Both the position numbers and the translations under genes were made by a program. Of a DNA stretch of 64,000 nt, positions 45,222 to 55,572 are shown piece after piece. This DNA comes from Actinomadura sp. CNU-125 (GTDB taxonomy: Bacteria; Actinomycetota; Actinomycetes; Streptosporangiales; Streptosporangiaceae). Within the stretch, counting starts at the first letter, position 1. Each line of letters begins with the position of its first letter. Under the pieces are notes generated by a model. It was not told the origin of the DNA and did no database searches. It was given only the letters and a program-made list of their open reading frames with translations. Location of the stretch: contig NZ_MKJY01000011.1 of assembly GCF_001942465.1 (NCBI RefSeq), forward strand, positions 25,560 to 89,559. Direction: 5' to 3'.

Positions 45222-46451
45222 ATGACCCACAGCACGTCCACATCGCAGTCGGCGGAACCGGCGACGGGAACGGTCCCGCCGCCGGACGCCACCGGGCCGG
45301 ACGGTCCGGACGGGACGAACGGGCCCGCCGCGGCGACCGTCCCCCCGGCACCCGGCACGGCACCCGGCACGGCGGAGGCCGCACCCGCGGCGACCGTCCC
45401 GGCGCCCGCCGGCCCGCCGCCCGCGGCGAAGCCGCGCAAGCAGCGCGACCCGTTCTTCGACAACGCGAAGTACTTCGCGATCGTCCTGGTGGCGATCGGG
45501 CACTCCGTCGCCTACCTGCAGAACGTGCCGCTCGCCAAGGGCCTGTACCTGTTCATCTACATGTTCCACATGCCGGTGTTCATCGTGCTCACCGGCTACA
45601 TGTCGCGGAACTGGACGTTCTCGGGCGGCAAGGCCCGCCGGCTCATCACGGCCGTCGGGGTCCCCTACGTGGTGTTCGAGGTCGCCTACTCGCTCTACGA
45701 CTGGGTCGGCACCGGGCGCGGGCGGCTGGAGGTCAGCCTCCTGGAGCCCTACTACCTCACCTGGTTCCTGCTCGCGCTGTTCATGTGGCGGCTGTCGACC
45801 CCGGTGTGGCAGCAGGTCCGCTGGCCGGTGGCGCTGTCGCTGGTCATCTCGCTGCTGTCCTACACGGGCGAGCTCGGCTCGACGCTCAGCCTCCACCGGG
45901 TGCTCGGGCTGCTGCCGTTCTACGTCCTCGGGCTGGTGCTGCGGCCGGAGCACTTCGAGGTGCTGAAGCGGCCGATCGCGCGGCCGATCGGCGCGGTCGT
46001 CCTGGCCGGCGGGCTCGGCTTCGCCTACCTGGCGATGGACCGGATGAACATCGACTGGATCTTCTGGCGGCACACGCACGAGGAACTGGGCGTCAGCAAC
46101 GTCACCGGCACGGTGATGCGGGTCGCGATGTTCGCCGCGGCGTTCGTCCTCGTCGCCGCGTTCCTGGCGATCATGCCGCGCCGCAAGCACTGGTTCACCG
46201 GGCTCGGCGCCGCCACCCTGTACGGCTACCTGCTGCACGGCTTCCTGACCCGGGCGATGAACTTCACCGACGGATGGGACATCGGCTGGATCAACACCGA
46301 ACCCGGCGTGCTCGGCGTCGCCGCGATCGCCGCCGTGGTCGTGACGGTGCTGTGCACCGCGCCGGTCGTCCGGGTGATGCGGTGGGCGCTGGAGCCCAAG
46401 ATGCCGTGGATGTTCACCCCGCTCAGGCGTCCGGCCAAGGCGAAGAAGTAG
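45222..46451 (+). CDS. Membrane acyltransferase family 3, first
   Basis: 409 residues. The first 75 are a disordered Thr/Pro/Ala/Gly-rich cytoplasmic segment. Then RDPFFDNAKYFAIVLVAIGH starts a ten-helix acyltransferase-3 domain (fucose 4-O-acetylase-like), with MFHMPVFIVLTGYM as the second conserved motif. Such proteins O-acylate surface sugars using acyl-CoA. It is followed 79 bp later by a paralogue. Confidence 0.92.
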   Translation: MTHSTSTSQSAEPATGTVPPPDATGPDGPDGTNGPAAATVPPAPGTAPGTAEAAPAATVPAPAGPPPAAKPRKQRDPFFDNAKYFAIVLVAIGHSVAYLQNVPLAKGLYLFIYMFHMPVFIVLTGYMSRNWTFSGGKARRLITAVGVPYVVFEVAYSLYDWVGTGRGRLEVSLLEPYYLTWFLLALFMWRLSTPVWQQVRWPVALSLVISLLSYTGELGSTLSLHRVLGLLPFYVLGLVLRPEHFEVLKRPIARPIGAVVLAGGLGFAYLAMDRMNIDWIFWRHTHEELGVSNVTGTVMRVAMFAAAFVLVAAFLAIMPRRKHWFTGLGAATLYGYLLHGFLTRAMNFTDGWDIGWINTEPGVLGVAAIAAVVVTVLCTAPVVRVMRWALEPKMPWMFTPLRRPAKAKK

Positions 46452-46530
46452 CCCGGCACCCCCACTACAGTGACCGTGTCGTTACTCCCATGCCACTCCC
46501 ACGACACCGTGACGTCTCCCCTTCGGAATT

Positions 46531-47640
46531 ATGGTTGCCACTTCCACCTCCCCCAGTTCCCCGTCACCGGCGTCCGGGACGGACGCGCCGCAAGGCCCCG
46601 CGGAGCCGCCGGGCCGTCCGTCCGGGCGGCGGGACGCGTACTTCGACAACGCCAAGTTCTGCGCGGCCGTGCTCGTCGTGGTCGGCCACGTCTGGGCGAA
46701 CTTCGGTGAGAGCCACGCCGTGGCCGCCGCCTACACCGTGCTGTACGCGTTCCACATGCCGGTGTTCGTGTTCATCTCCGGCTTCTTCTCGCGCGGCTTC
46801 ATGCGGTCGACGGACAAGTTCCGCAGCATCCTGCCGACGCTCGTCGTCCCGTACCTGATCTTCATCGTCCCGTACCGGCTGCAGCTGATCTTCATCAACG
46901 GGGCGGACTTCGATCTGCACGAGCTGTTCCGGCCGCACTACCTGATGTGGTTCCTGGTCGCCATGGTGTTCTGGCGGCTGAGCGCGCCGCTGTGGAGCCA
47001 CCTGCGGCACCCGACGGCCGTGTCGGTGGTGCTGTGCCTGATCGCCGGCAGCTGGACGTTCAACGCGGACGGGACGGTCGCGCGGACGGTCGGGCTGCTG
47101 CCGTTCTTCGTGCTCGGCCTGACGATCGACCCCGCGCGCATCCAGTGGCTGCGCGCCCGGTGGGCGCGCTGGGCGGGGGCCGCCGTGCTCGTCGCGGCGC
47201 TGCCGATCGCCTACCTGTGGCAGCTCGGCACGATCGTCCCGGAGATCAACTCGGACCTGCTCTGGTGGAACCGGGGCTACGAGGCCATGGAGTACTCGGC
47301 CCTGGAGGGCATGGGGCTGCGGTTCGCGGCCATGGTCGCGGCGCTGCTGCTGGGCGCCGCGTTCCTCGCGGTGATCCCGCGCGGCACGACCTGGTTCACC
47401 GCGATGGGCGCCCGCACGATGTTCATCTACCTGCTGCACGGGCTGTTCGTGAAGGTCCTCGACTACGGCGGCTACTTCGAGAGTGAGTCTCTGCACACCC
47501 CGGCGGGGATCGTGGCGGTGACGCTGGGCGCGGTGGCCCTCGGTGTCCTGCTCGGCACGTCGCCGGTGCGCCGCGTCACCCGCTGGGCGGTCGAGCCCCG
47601 TGTCGACTGGCTTCTCAAGACACGGCAAAGCAGGACGTAG
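46531..47640 (+). CDS. Membrane acyltransferase family 3, second
   Basis: 369 residues, a paralogue of the preceding protein with a shorter (30-residue) disordered N-terminus: RDAYFDNAKFCAAVLVVVGH, FHMPVFVFISGFFSRGFM, then about ten helices ending with LLHGLFVKVLDYGG. Probably O-acylates the same polymer at another position or with another acyl group. Precedes the first bifunctional polymerase by 59 bp. Confidence 0.92.
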   Translation: MVATSTSPSSPSPASGTDAPQGPAEPPGRPSGRRDAYFDNAKFCAAVLVVVGHVWANFGESHAVAAAYTVLYAFHMPVFVFISGFFSRGFMRSTDKFRSILPTLVVPYLIFIVPYRLQLIFINGADFDLHELFRPHYLMWFLVAMVFWRLSAPLWSHLRHPTAVSVVLCLIAGSWTFNADGTVARTVGLLPFFVLGLTIDPARIQWLRARWARWAGAAVLVAALPIAYLWQLGTIVPEINSDLLWWNRGYEAMEYSALEGMGLRFAAMVAALLLGAAFLAVIPRGTTWFTAMGARTMFIYLLHGLFVKVLDYGGYFESESLHTPAGIVAVTLGAVALGVLLGTSPVRRVTRWAVEPRVDWLLKTRQSRT

Positions 47641-47699
47641 TATCGATCTACGCTAGCGGCTACCGTTCCTTCGTCTCTCGTTAACCGATTGGCCAGCGC

Positions 47700-49949
47700 G
47701 TGAGCAGTGAAAACAACGACGTCTCTTTGAGCATCATCGTTCCGGTGCACAAGGTGCAGGGCTACCTGCGGCAGTGCATGGAGTCGATCCTCGAGCCGGG
47801 CGTGCCCAACCTCGAAGTGATCGCGATCGACGACTGCTCGCCGGACGCCTGCGGGCTCATCCTCGACGAGTTCGCCGAGCGGGACTCGCGGGTGCGGGTG
47901 CGTCACCTCACCGAGAACGTCGGGCTCGGCCAGGCCCGCAACGTCGGGCTCGACATGGCGACGGGCGACTACGTCTGGTTCTTCGACAGCGACGACTACG
48001 CCACCGAGGGGGCGGTCCGCGCGATCCTCGACCGGCTCGCCGAGACGCGCCCGGACGTCCTGATGTTCGACTACGCGCGCTCGTACTGGAACGGGCGGGT
48101 CAAGCGCAGCATCATCAACCACCTGTTCCGCGAGCCGCCCGCACCGGACGTGTTCACGCTCGCCGAGCGTCCGCAGTGCCTGGAGATGTTCACCTCCATC
48201 TGGAACCGGGCGATCCGCCGCGAGTTCCTGATCGGGACCGGGCTGCGCTCCAACAGCGGTTACTACGAGGACGTCAGCATCACCTACCCGGTCCTCATGG
48301 CGGCCGAGCGGATCAGCCTGCTGGACCGGGTCTGCTACATCTACCGGCAGCGCCGCCGCGGCGCGATCACCAAGACGGCGAGCGCCAAGCACTTCGACGC
48401 GTTCGACCAGTACGACCGCATCTTCGCGTTCATGGACCAGATCGGCTCGTACGCGGACCAGTTCCGGTCCACGATGTTCAACCGGGCGATCTGGCACCTG
48501 CTCGTCATCATCGAGCGGCCCGACCGCATCGTCGCGTCCGAGAAGCAGCGCTACTTCACCGAGATGTCGAAGTGGTACAACCGGTACAAGCCGGCCGGGC
48601 ACGTGCCGCCGGACGACGAGCCGCGCCTCGCCGACAAGCACCGGGCGATCGAGCGGAACGACTTCCGCGCCTGGGAGCGGCTCAGCTCCCCGACGCTGAC
48701 CGCGAAGGCGAAGAAGGGCACCCGCAAGGTCCGCAAGCTGCAGAAGCGCGGCGTCGTCCGCTCCAAGGAGCTGGCGAAGGAGCGCTATTACTACCAGATG
48801 CGGCTGCGGATGCCGATCGACGAGAACCTCGCCGTGTTCGGCGCCTACTGGTACCGCGGGTACGCCTGCAATCCGGCCGCGATCTACGAGAAGGTGCGCG
48901 AGCTCGCCCCGCACATCCGCTGCGTGTGGGTGGTGAAGAAGGGCGGCCGCAAGGACATGCCCGAAGGCGTCGAGTACGTGGTGCCGGGGTCGGCGGAGTA
49001 CTACCGGACGGTCGCCGCGGCGAAGTACTTCGTCAACAACGTCAACTTCCCCGACCACATCGTCAAGCGGCCGGGGCAGGTGCACCTGGAGACCCAGCAC
49101 GGCACGCCGCTGAAGAAGATGGGCCTCGACCAGATGGAGTACCCGGTCGGCGCCGCCGACATGGACTTCAAGGCCCTCATCGAGCGCTGCGACCGCTGGG
49201 ACTACCTCGTCTCGTCCAACCCGCTGTCCAGCGAGGCGTGGGAGCGGGCGTACCCGTGCCACTACGAGATGCTGGAGATCGGGTACCCGCGCAACGACCG
49301 GCTGATCCGCGCCACCGAGAAGGACCGGGTGCGGCTGCGCGCCGACCTCGGCGTCCCCGAGGGCAAGACCGCGATCCTGTACGCGCCGACGCACCGCGAC
49401 TACCAGCGCAACTACAGCCCCATGTTCGACATCGGCCGGGTCGTCGAGCAGCTCGGCGACGACCATGTCCTGCTGCTGCGCGCGCACTACTTCTACAAGC
49501 TCAAGGACATGGCGGCCGACCTCGGGTGGCCCGAGGAGCGGGTGATCGACGTCTCCAAGCACCCGTCGGTCGAGGACCTGTCCGTCGCGTCGGACGCGCT
49601 GCTCACCGACTACTCGTCCGTCATGTTCGACTACGCCAACCTCGGCAAGCCGATCGTGATCTACGCCAACGACTGGGAGACCTACCGGCTCACCCGCGGC
49701 GTCAACTTCGACCTCACCGAGTTCCCGCCCGGCGTCGTCGCCCGTACCGAGTCCGAACTGGTGGACGCGTTCGTGTCCCGGTCGGCGTGGGGCGACGCGG
49801 CGGAGAAGAACCTTGAGGCGTTCCGCAACCGTTTCTGCCCGTGGGACGACGGGAACGCCGCCGAACGGGCCGTGCGCCGCGTCTTCCTCGGCGAGAAGCT
49901 CCCGCCGGTGGCCGCGCCCGCGGAGTCGGCGAGCAGCGGCGCGTCCTGA
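47700..49949 (+). CDS. Bifunctional GT2 glycosyltransferase / TagF-like glycerophosphotransferase
   Basis: 749 residues, start GTG 47700. Residues 8-230 are a GT-A family 2 domain with LSIIVPVHKVQGYL, AIDDCSPDACG and the intact metal motif FFDSDDYA. A basic helical linker (about 325-365) follows. Residues 375-735 are a CDP-glycerol glycerophosphotransferase domain: HGTPLKKMG, EIGYPRNDRL, YAPTHRDYQRN, TDYSSVMFDYANLGKPIVIY. Such chains make glycosylated poly(polyol-phosphate) teichoic acids at the inner membrane face. The polyol (glycerol, ribitol or other) cannot be told from sequence. Confidence 0.94.
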   Translation: MSSENNDVSLSIIVPVHKVQGYLRQCMESILEPGVPNLEVIAIDDCSPDACGLILDEFAERDSRVRVRHLTENVGLGQARNVGLDMATGDYVWFFDSDDYATEGAVRAILDRLAETRPDVLMFDYARSYWNGRVKRSIINHLFREPPAPDVFTLAERPQCLEMFTSIWNRAIRREFLIGTGLRSNSGYYEDVSITYPVLMAAERISLLDRVCYIYRQRRRGAITKTASAKHFDAFDQYDRIFAFMDQIGSYADQFRSTMFNRAIWHLLVIIERPDRIVASEKQRYFTEMSKWYNRYKPAGHVPPDDEPRLADKHRAIERNDFRAWERLSSPTLTAKAKKGTRKVRKLQKRGVVRSKELAKERYYYQMRLRMPIDENLAVFGAYWYRGYACNPAAIYEKVRELAPHIRCVWVVKKGGRKDMPEGVEYVVPGSAEYYRTVAAAKYFVNNVNFPDHIVKRPGQVHLETQHGTPLKKMGLDQMEYPVGAADMDFKALIERCDRWDYLVSSNPLSSEAWERAYPCHYEMLEIGYPRNDRLIRATEKDRVRLRADLGVPEGKTAILYAPTHRDYQRNYSPMFDIGRVVEQLGDDHVLLLRAHYFYKLKDMAADLGWPEERVIDVSKHPSVEDLSVASDALLTDYSSVMFDYANLGKPIVIYANDWETYRLTRGVNFDLTEFPPGVVARTESELVDAFVSRSAWGDAAEKNLEAFRNRFCPWDDGNAAERAVRRVFLGEKLPPVAAPAESASSGAS

Positions 49950-50059
49950 GGGCGGGCACGACTCCGCGGCGGCGGCGCCCCACCGGGCCGTCGGCAGTAC
50001 CCCCTGACCGTCCGCGACCGGACCGTCGTTCCGGTTCGCCAGCTCACGAAGGAGTGGGC

Positions 50060-53000
50060 ATGCCCGCTCGCATCAGCGTCATCGTGCTCTCCCACGCGGA
50101 GAAGACCTCGGCGCCGTACTGGAGTCGCTCGCGGTCCAGACGTACCGCGACCTTGAGGTCCTGGTCGTGGACGACGGCACCGGCACCGCCGCGGGCGCGG
50201 CCCTGCCGGACGACCGGTTCCGGCTGATCCGCAAGGGCGCCCCCAGCCGGGGCGCCGCCCGCAACCTGGGCGTGGCCGAGAGCGGCGGCGAGTTCCTGCT
50301 GTTCGCCGACTCCGGAGACGCACTGCCGCCGGACGCGGTCGAGGCGCTGCTCGGCGCGCTGGAGAAGTCCGGCGCGGAGCTGGCGAAGGGCCCCGACGCG
50401 TCCCGCAAGTGGACCGGGCAGGTGTCGCAGTGGAAGGCGCGCGGCGACACCGCGGCCCCGGCGACGGGCACCGACCTGCACCGCAGCCCCGACCTGCTGA
50501 CCGACCGCAAGATCGTCGGGACGCTGCTGCGGCGCTCGTTCTGGGACGCCTGCGGGCTGGAGTTCCCCGACCTCGCCCGCTACGACGACCTGCCGGTGAT
50601 GGTGCGGGCGCTGCACCTGGCGAAGTCCGTCGACGTCGTGCCGGACATCGTCGTGCACCGGCGGTCGCGGCGGTACGCGCCGACGACCGAGCTGCAGGAG
50701 ATCGCGGACGGTTTCGCCGCCGCGAACCTCGCCACCGCGTTCGTCGCCGAGCGCGGCGACGTCAAGGAGCTGCGGCGGCTGCAGCTCGCGCTCGTCACGA
50801 CCGAGCTGAAGACGTTCCTGGACGCCCTGCCGGACCTGTCCGGGGACGAGCGCGAGCAGGTCATCGCGCTCGCGGCGGCGTACGCGAACGGCGTCTCGGC
50901 GAAGGTGTTCGGCGACGCGCCCGCGCTGACCCGGCTGAAGTGGCACCTGGCGACCAGCGGCCACACGATGGAGCTGGTGAAGGTCGTCCGGTACGAGCGC
51001 GGCAAGTCCTCGCCGTCGATCGTCCGGGACCCGCTGCGCCGCTACGTCGTCTACCCGTACTGGAAGGACGCCAAGGTCGACGTCCCCCGCGACGTGTACC
51101 GGGCGCGCGACGAGGTGAAGATGCGCGGCCGGACGCACGCGGTGTCGTGGGAGGACGACCGGCTCGTCGTCACCGGCGAGGCGTACATCAACTCGGTCAG
51201 CTCGCGCCGCCGCTGGACGGCGATCAAGACGGTGACGCTGCGCAACGGCGGCCGCAAGGTCACCGTCCGGGCGCGGCAGACGCCGAAGCCGGGCAAGTCG
51301 TCCGGCGGCTGGACCGGGTTCGAGTTCGCGCTGGACGCCGCGAAGCTGAAGGAGCGCGGCGGGTGGGCCGAGGGCACCTGGGAGGTGCACGCCTCGGTGC
51401 TGAACGCGGGCGTGTTCCGGCAGGGCCCGGTGCGCGGCGGCGGCTCGGGGACGGGCGCGAACCCGCCCTACCGGTACGTCGCCGACGACGTCCGCGTCGT
51501 CCCGAAGGTCGTCGAGGGCAACCTCGTCGTGCGGGTGGAGCGGGTCCGGGAGAAGGCGACGGCGCTGCGCTGGGACGGGCAGGCGCTCATCGTCGAGGTC
51601 GAGTCGGCGAGCGGGTCGGCGAGCGAGGCGCCCGCCGAAGCGGTGCTGACGCTCGGCGACTCGCGCGTCCCCGTCCCGGTGACCGCCCGGCCCGGCGGCT
51701 GGACGGTGCGCGTCGACCCGGACGCGCTCGACGTCGACATCGACCCCGACTCGATCGACGACACCCGCGACTGGGCGCTGTCCGTGGCGTCCGGGGACGG
51801 CGACGACCGTCCGCTCGTCCTCGCGGAGGGCGTGCAGGAGGCGGCGCGCACGTTCGGCGCGCTGGAGGTGAGCGCGGGCCGCGGCCCGAGCGGGTACGTG
51901 CGGGTGCGGCGGGCGACGACGCGGCTGTCGGTGGACGACTGCGTGTGGCGTCCCGACGGGACCCTGTCGCTGGCCGCGACGCACCCGGCGCACGAGTCCG
52001 GGCAGATCGTCGTGCGCAGCCGCGGACGCCGCAAGGAGTTCGCGTTCGACCTCGTCCGGGACGGTTCGGGGGTGCTGCGCGCGGAGGTCCCGGCGGCGGC
52101 GGTGCCGAGCGTCGCGGGCGTCCTGCCGCTGCGGCCCGGCCGCTGGGACGTGCTGTTCCGGCCGCCCGGCGAGCGGGCGCTGACCGTCCGGCTGGCCGAC
52201 GCCGCGCAGCGTTCGCTGCCGGGGCCGCTGGAGGTGGCGCGGCGCGGCTACGAGCTGGAGACCAAGAACGGGCGGCTCGTCGTGGCCGTCACCGGCGACG
52301 TGTCGAGCGAGGAGAAGAGCGCGGGCGGCAAGTACCGGGAGGAGGCCCGCAAGCGGGTCGCCCGCGACGGGCTCCGCGACGCCGTGCTGTTCTCCTGCTT
52401 CAACGGGCGCCAGTTCTCCGACAGCCCGAAGTCGATCCACGAGGAGCTGCTGCGGCGCGGCTCCGACCTCGAACAGCTGTGGGTCGTCAACGACGCGCAG
52501 GCCGAACTGCCCGACACGCTGAACGCCGTCCGCCTGAACGGCAAGGAGTGGCAGGAGGCGGTGACGACGTCGAAGTACATCGTCACCAACCACCGGCTCG
52601 GCGACTGGTTCCAGCGGCACCCCGACCAGATCGTCGTGCAGACCTGGCACGGCACCCCGCTGAAGAAGATCGGCCGGGACGTCAAGGAGGTCCACTTCGC
52701 GTACGCGCCGGGGATGAAGTCCGCGCTGCAGAGCAAGGACAAGGGCCCGGCGGGCCCGAAGGTCCCCGAGTGGAGCCACCTGCTGTCGCCGAACCCGTTC
52801 AGCACCGAGATCTTCAAGCGCGCGTTCGCGTTCAAGGGCGAGATGCTGGAGGTCGGCTACCCGCGCAACGACCTGCTGCACAGCCCCGACGCGGACGCCG
52901 TCGCCAAGCGGGTCCGGGCCCGGCTCGGCATCCCGGACGGCAAGCGCGTCGTGCTGTACGCGCCGACGTGGCGCGACGACCAGTACTACAGCCGCGGCCG

Positions 53001-53486
53001 GTACAAGCACGACATGCGCCTCGACCTGGACCGCGCGCGCGCCGCCCTCGGCGACGACCACGTCCTGCTCGTCCGGCTGCACAGCAACGTCGTGGACGGC
53101 GTCCAGGAGGACCCGGGCGGGTTCGTGCGGGACGTGTCGCTGTACCCCGACATCACCGAGCTGTACCTGATCTCCGACATGATGATCAGCGACTACTCGT
53201 CGTGATGTTCGACTACGCCAACACGCGGCGCCCCATGCTGTTCTTCACCTACGACCTGGCCGACTACCGGGACCGGCTCCGCGGCTTCTACTTCGACTTC
53301 GAGGCCGAGGCGCCCGGACCGCTCGTGGAGACCTCCGACGACCTGATCGACGCGATCCGGGACGTCGAGACCGCCACGGCGGGGCACGCCGCCCGCTACG
53401 ACGACTTCGTCGCACGGTTCTGCCCGCTCGACGACGGCCACGCGGCGGCCCGCACGGTCGACCGCGTCTTCGGGTCGGCCGGCTGA
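50060..53486 (+). CDS. GT2-like/TagF-like polymerase with long beta-rich middle (two frameshifts as sequenced)
   Basis: Composite 1142-residue protein, start ATG 50060 after AAGGAG. Missing bases near 50103 (after SHAEK) and 53203 (in SDYSSV) break the frame; restoring both gives exactly 1143 codons including stop. Residues 1-210 are GT2-like (ISVIVLSHAEKDLGAVLESL, VLVVDDGTGTA), but the metal motif reads LLFADSGDAL instead of D-x-D-D, so this half may be inactive. About 320-715 is beta-rich and Trp-poor, unlike the shorter linker of the upstream paralogue. The end is TagF-like: WHGTPLKKIG, VGYPRNDLL, YAPTWRDDQYY, DYSSVMFDYANTRRPMLFF. Confidence 0.9.
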
Positions 53487-53515
53487 CGCCGGGCGACGAC
53501 ATTGAAGGAATCCAT

Positions 53516-54418
53516 GTGACATCCCCCGATGGCGGGCTGCCCAAGATCAGCGTGATCGTGCCCGTTTACAACTGCATACCGACGGTGGCCGAGTCGCTGG
53601 AAAGCGCCCTCGACCAGACGATCGCACCCGAGTCCGTCGAGGTCATCGCGGTGGACGACGGGTCCACCGACGGCAGCGACAAGGAACTGGACCGGCTCGC
53701 GGCGCTGCACCCGCGGCTGACGGTGCTGCGGCGGGCGAACTCCGGCGGCCCCGGCGGCCCCCGCAACCTGGGCATCGAGCGGGCCCGCGGCGAGTACCTG
53801 TTCTTCCTGGACGCCGACGACCGGCTCGGCCCCGAGGCGCTGGAGCGGATGCTCGCCGCCGCCGAGGCGAACGGCACCGACATCGTCATCGGCAACTACG
53901 TCGGCGTGGGGCGGGGCGCGGCGCGCTTCGACCGCAACATCGCGCACGTCACCGTGGACGACCCCGACTACGACGTCTTCCGCCGGTCGCTGACCGCGCA
54001 GAAGCTGTTCCGCCGGACGCTGGTCGACGAGCACCGGCTGCGGTTCCCCGAGGACGCGCCGTCCGGCCAGGACAAGGTCTTCACGGTGCACGCGCTGCTG
54101 CACGCGTCCGGCGTGTCCGTCGTCGCCGACTACGACTGCTACTACCTGGTGGAGCGGGAGGACGGCACCAGCATCATGCAGCAGGGCGGCGCGCCGCCCG
54201 AGATCTACTTCGCGCGGGCCGCCCGGCCGCTGCTGGAGCAGGTCGTGTCGCACCGCGACCCCGGCCCGATCCGCGACCGGATGCTCACCCGGCTGTTCCA
54301 CCGCGACGTCCTGCACCGGTTCAACGACCGTTACCTCCTGCTCGACGAGGACGCCCGGCGGCGGACGATCGAGGGCGCGCGCGGCCTGTGCGAGGAGTTC
54401 CTCACCGACGCGTCCTGA
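53516..54418 (+). CDS. Glycosyltransferase family 2
   Basis: 300 residues from GTG 53516, after GAAGGAA. GT-A domain with ISVIVPVYNCIPTVAESLES, AVDDGSTDGSDKELDRL, PRNLGIERARGEYLFF and an intact FLDADDRLG metal motif; FPEDAPSGQDKVF fits the acceptor-side helix of teichoic acid transferases. It stops before any polymerase domain. The next gene starts in its stop codon (TGATG) and resembles the beta-rich linker of the preceding large protein. The pair may be a split version of that architecture. Confidence 0.92.
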   Translation: MTSPDGGLPKISVIVPVYNCIPTVAESLESALDQTIAPESVEVIAVDDGSTDGSDKELDRLAALHPRLTVLRRANSGGPGGPRNLGIERARGEYLFFLDADDRLGPEALERMLAAAEANGTDIVIGNYVGVGRGAARFDRNIAHVTVDDPDYDVFRRSLTAQKLFRRTLVDEHRLRFPEDAPSGQDKVFTVHALLHASGVSVVADYDCYYLVEREDGTSIMQQGGAPPEIYFARAARPLLEQVVSHRDPGPIRDRMLTRLFHRDVLHRFNDRYLLLDEDARRRTIEGARGLCEEFLTDAS

Positions 54419-55572
54419 TGCGGATACCGCCCAAGTTCCGGCTGTTCGCGCACTGCGTCCGCAACGGGCTCCACGACCTCATCGTGGAGATCATCGAAGC
54501 CGATCTCGCGGACGCGCCCGTCCCGGTCGCCGTCGCGGGCGACCGCGCGCACGTCCGCTACCCCGGGTACGGGGACGGGTCCGCCGCGATCCCGGACGCG
54601 TGCTTCGACGTCACCGACCGGCTCCCGCTGCGGCGCGAGCTGACCGGGCTGGAGTGGTACGGGGACGTGCTGCGCCTGGACGGGACCGCCGCGATCGACC
54701 GGCTCCCCGCCGACGACCGCGCGGTGACGCTGCCGCTGCGCACCCGCAAGTCCGGCGGCGAGCACCTGCTGACCGTCCGGACCCGCGGGACCGCGTTCAC
54801 CGCCGAACTGGACGCGGCGACGGCCGCGTCCGGCGGGCCGCTGCCGGCCGGCGCGTGGGACCTGCACGTCCGGGTGGCGCACGACGAGCTGGTCAAGGAG
54901 GCCCGGGTCGGCGCCGACCGCTCCCCCGGCCTCGAACCGCCCGAGGGACGGCTCGTCGCGTACGGGAACGGGTCCGCGGCGGCGGTCGTCCCGTACTACA
55001 CCCGCCCGTACGGCAACCTGTCGTTCACGGTCACGCCGGGCACCGCCGGGTTCGGGCGGCTGGTGCGGTTCGACGAGGTCGGCTGGGGCGGCGACGGGCG
55101 GCTGCGGGTCCGCGGCCGCATCGCGGCGACGTCCGCCGCCGGGGCCGCCGTCCGGCTCGGCTTCGCGCTCGACCACCGCAGCCAGGGCACCGCCCGCACC
55201 GGCGAGGTCCGCCGCGACCAGGACGGCGACCTGCTGGCGTTCACCGCCCTGCTCGACCCGCAGGGGCTGGCCGCCGGGCGCTGGGACGCCTGGCTGGAGG
55301 TCACGGTCGGCGCGGAACGGACCCGGACGCGGGTGCCGATGACGGCGCCCGGGCGTTCCCCCGCCGTCCCGTGCGCGCCGCTCGGGCTGCGCAGCGCCGC
55401 GTTCTACCGGACCGAGGGCGGGAACCTGTCGGTCGAGGTCGTGCCCGGAAAGGTACCCGCGCTGGCGCGTTCCGCGAAGCGCCGCATCCGCGCGGAAACG
55501 AAGAAGCGGCAGCGGGCAACATCCAATAAAGACACACCGAACGGGGACTCGTCACAGAAGCCTCACTCGTGA
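54418..55572 (+). CDS. Beta-rich accessory protein of the glycopolymer cluster
   Basis: 384 residues, start ATG 54418 sharing a base with the preceding stop. No signal peptide or membrane helix. Repeated beta modules of the form GAWDLHVRVAHDE ... VVPYYTRPYGNLSFTV and RWDAWLEVTV ... GNLSVEV resemble modules in the middle of the 1142-residue polymerase and in the next protein. The last 40 residues are Lys/Arg/Ser-rich. It is probably a carbohydrate- or partner-binding subunit of the GT2 protein encoded just before it. No enzyme motif recognised. Confidence 0.75.
   Translation: MRIPPKFRLFAHCVRNGLHDLIVEIIEADLADAPVPVAVAGDRAHVRYPGYGDGSAAIPDACFDVTDRLPLRRELTGLEWYGDVLRLDGTAAIDRLPADDRAVTLPLRTRKSGGEHLLTVRTRGTAFTAELDAATAASGGPLPAGAWDLHVRVAHDELVKEARVGADRSPGLEPPEGRLVAYGNGSAAAVVPYYTRPYGNLSFTVTPGTAGFGRLVRFDEVGWGGDGRLRVRGRIAATSAAGAAVRLGFALDHRSQGTARTGEVRRDQDGDLLAFTALLDPQGLAAGRWDAWLEVTVGAERTRTRVPMTAPGRSPAVPCAPLGLRSAAFYRTEGGNLSVEVVPGKVPALARSAKRRIRAETKKRQRATSNKDTPNGDSSQKPHS

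Noticed and set aside
46463..46510. Inverted repeat between the two acyltransferase genes
   Set aside because: The 13-bp arms have two mismatches and no T-run, and the genes appear co-directional and probably co-transcribed; too weak to call.
50044..53082. A 1012-codon open frame antisense to the large polymerase, and similar long antisense frames over ahcY, the kinase and others
   Set aside because: At this GC content the frame opposite a coding strand is often open. Their translations are Arg/Ala/Gly/Pro-biased with no domains, while the sense strand encodes conserved enzymes.
53195..53215. Programmed -1 frameshift in the TagF-like gene
   Set aside because: No slippery heptamer or downstream pseudoknot is evident; the site is a lost G in TCG-GTG and fits the window-wide deletion pattern.
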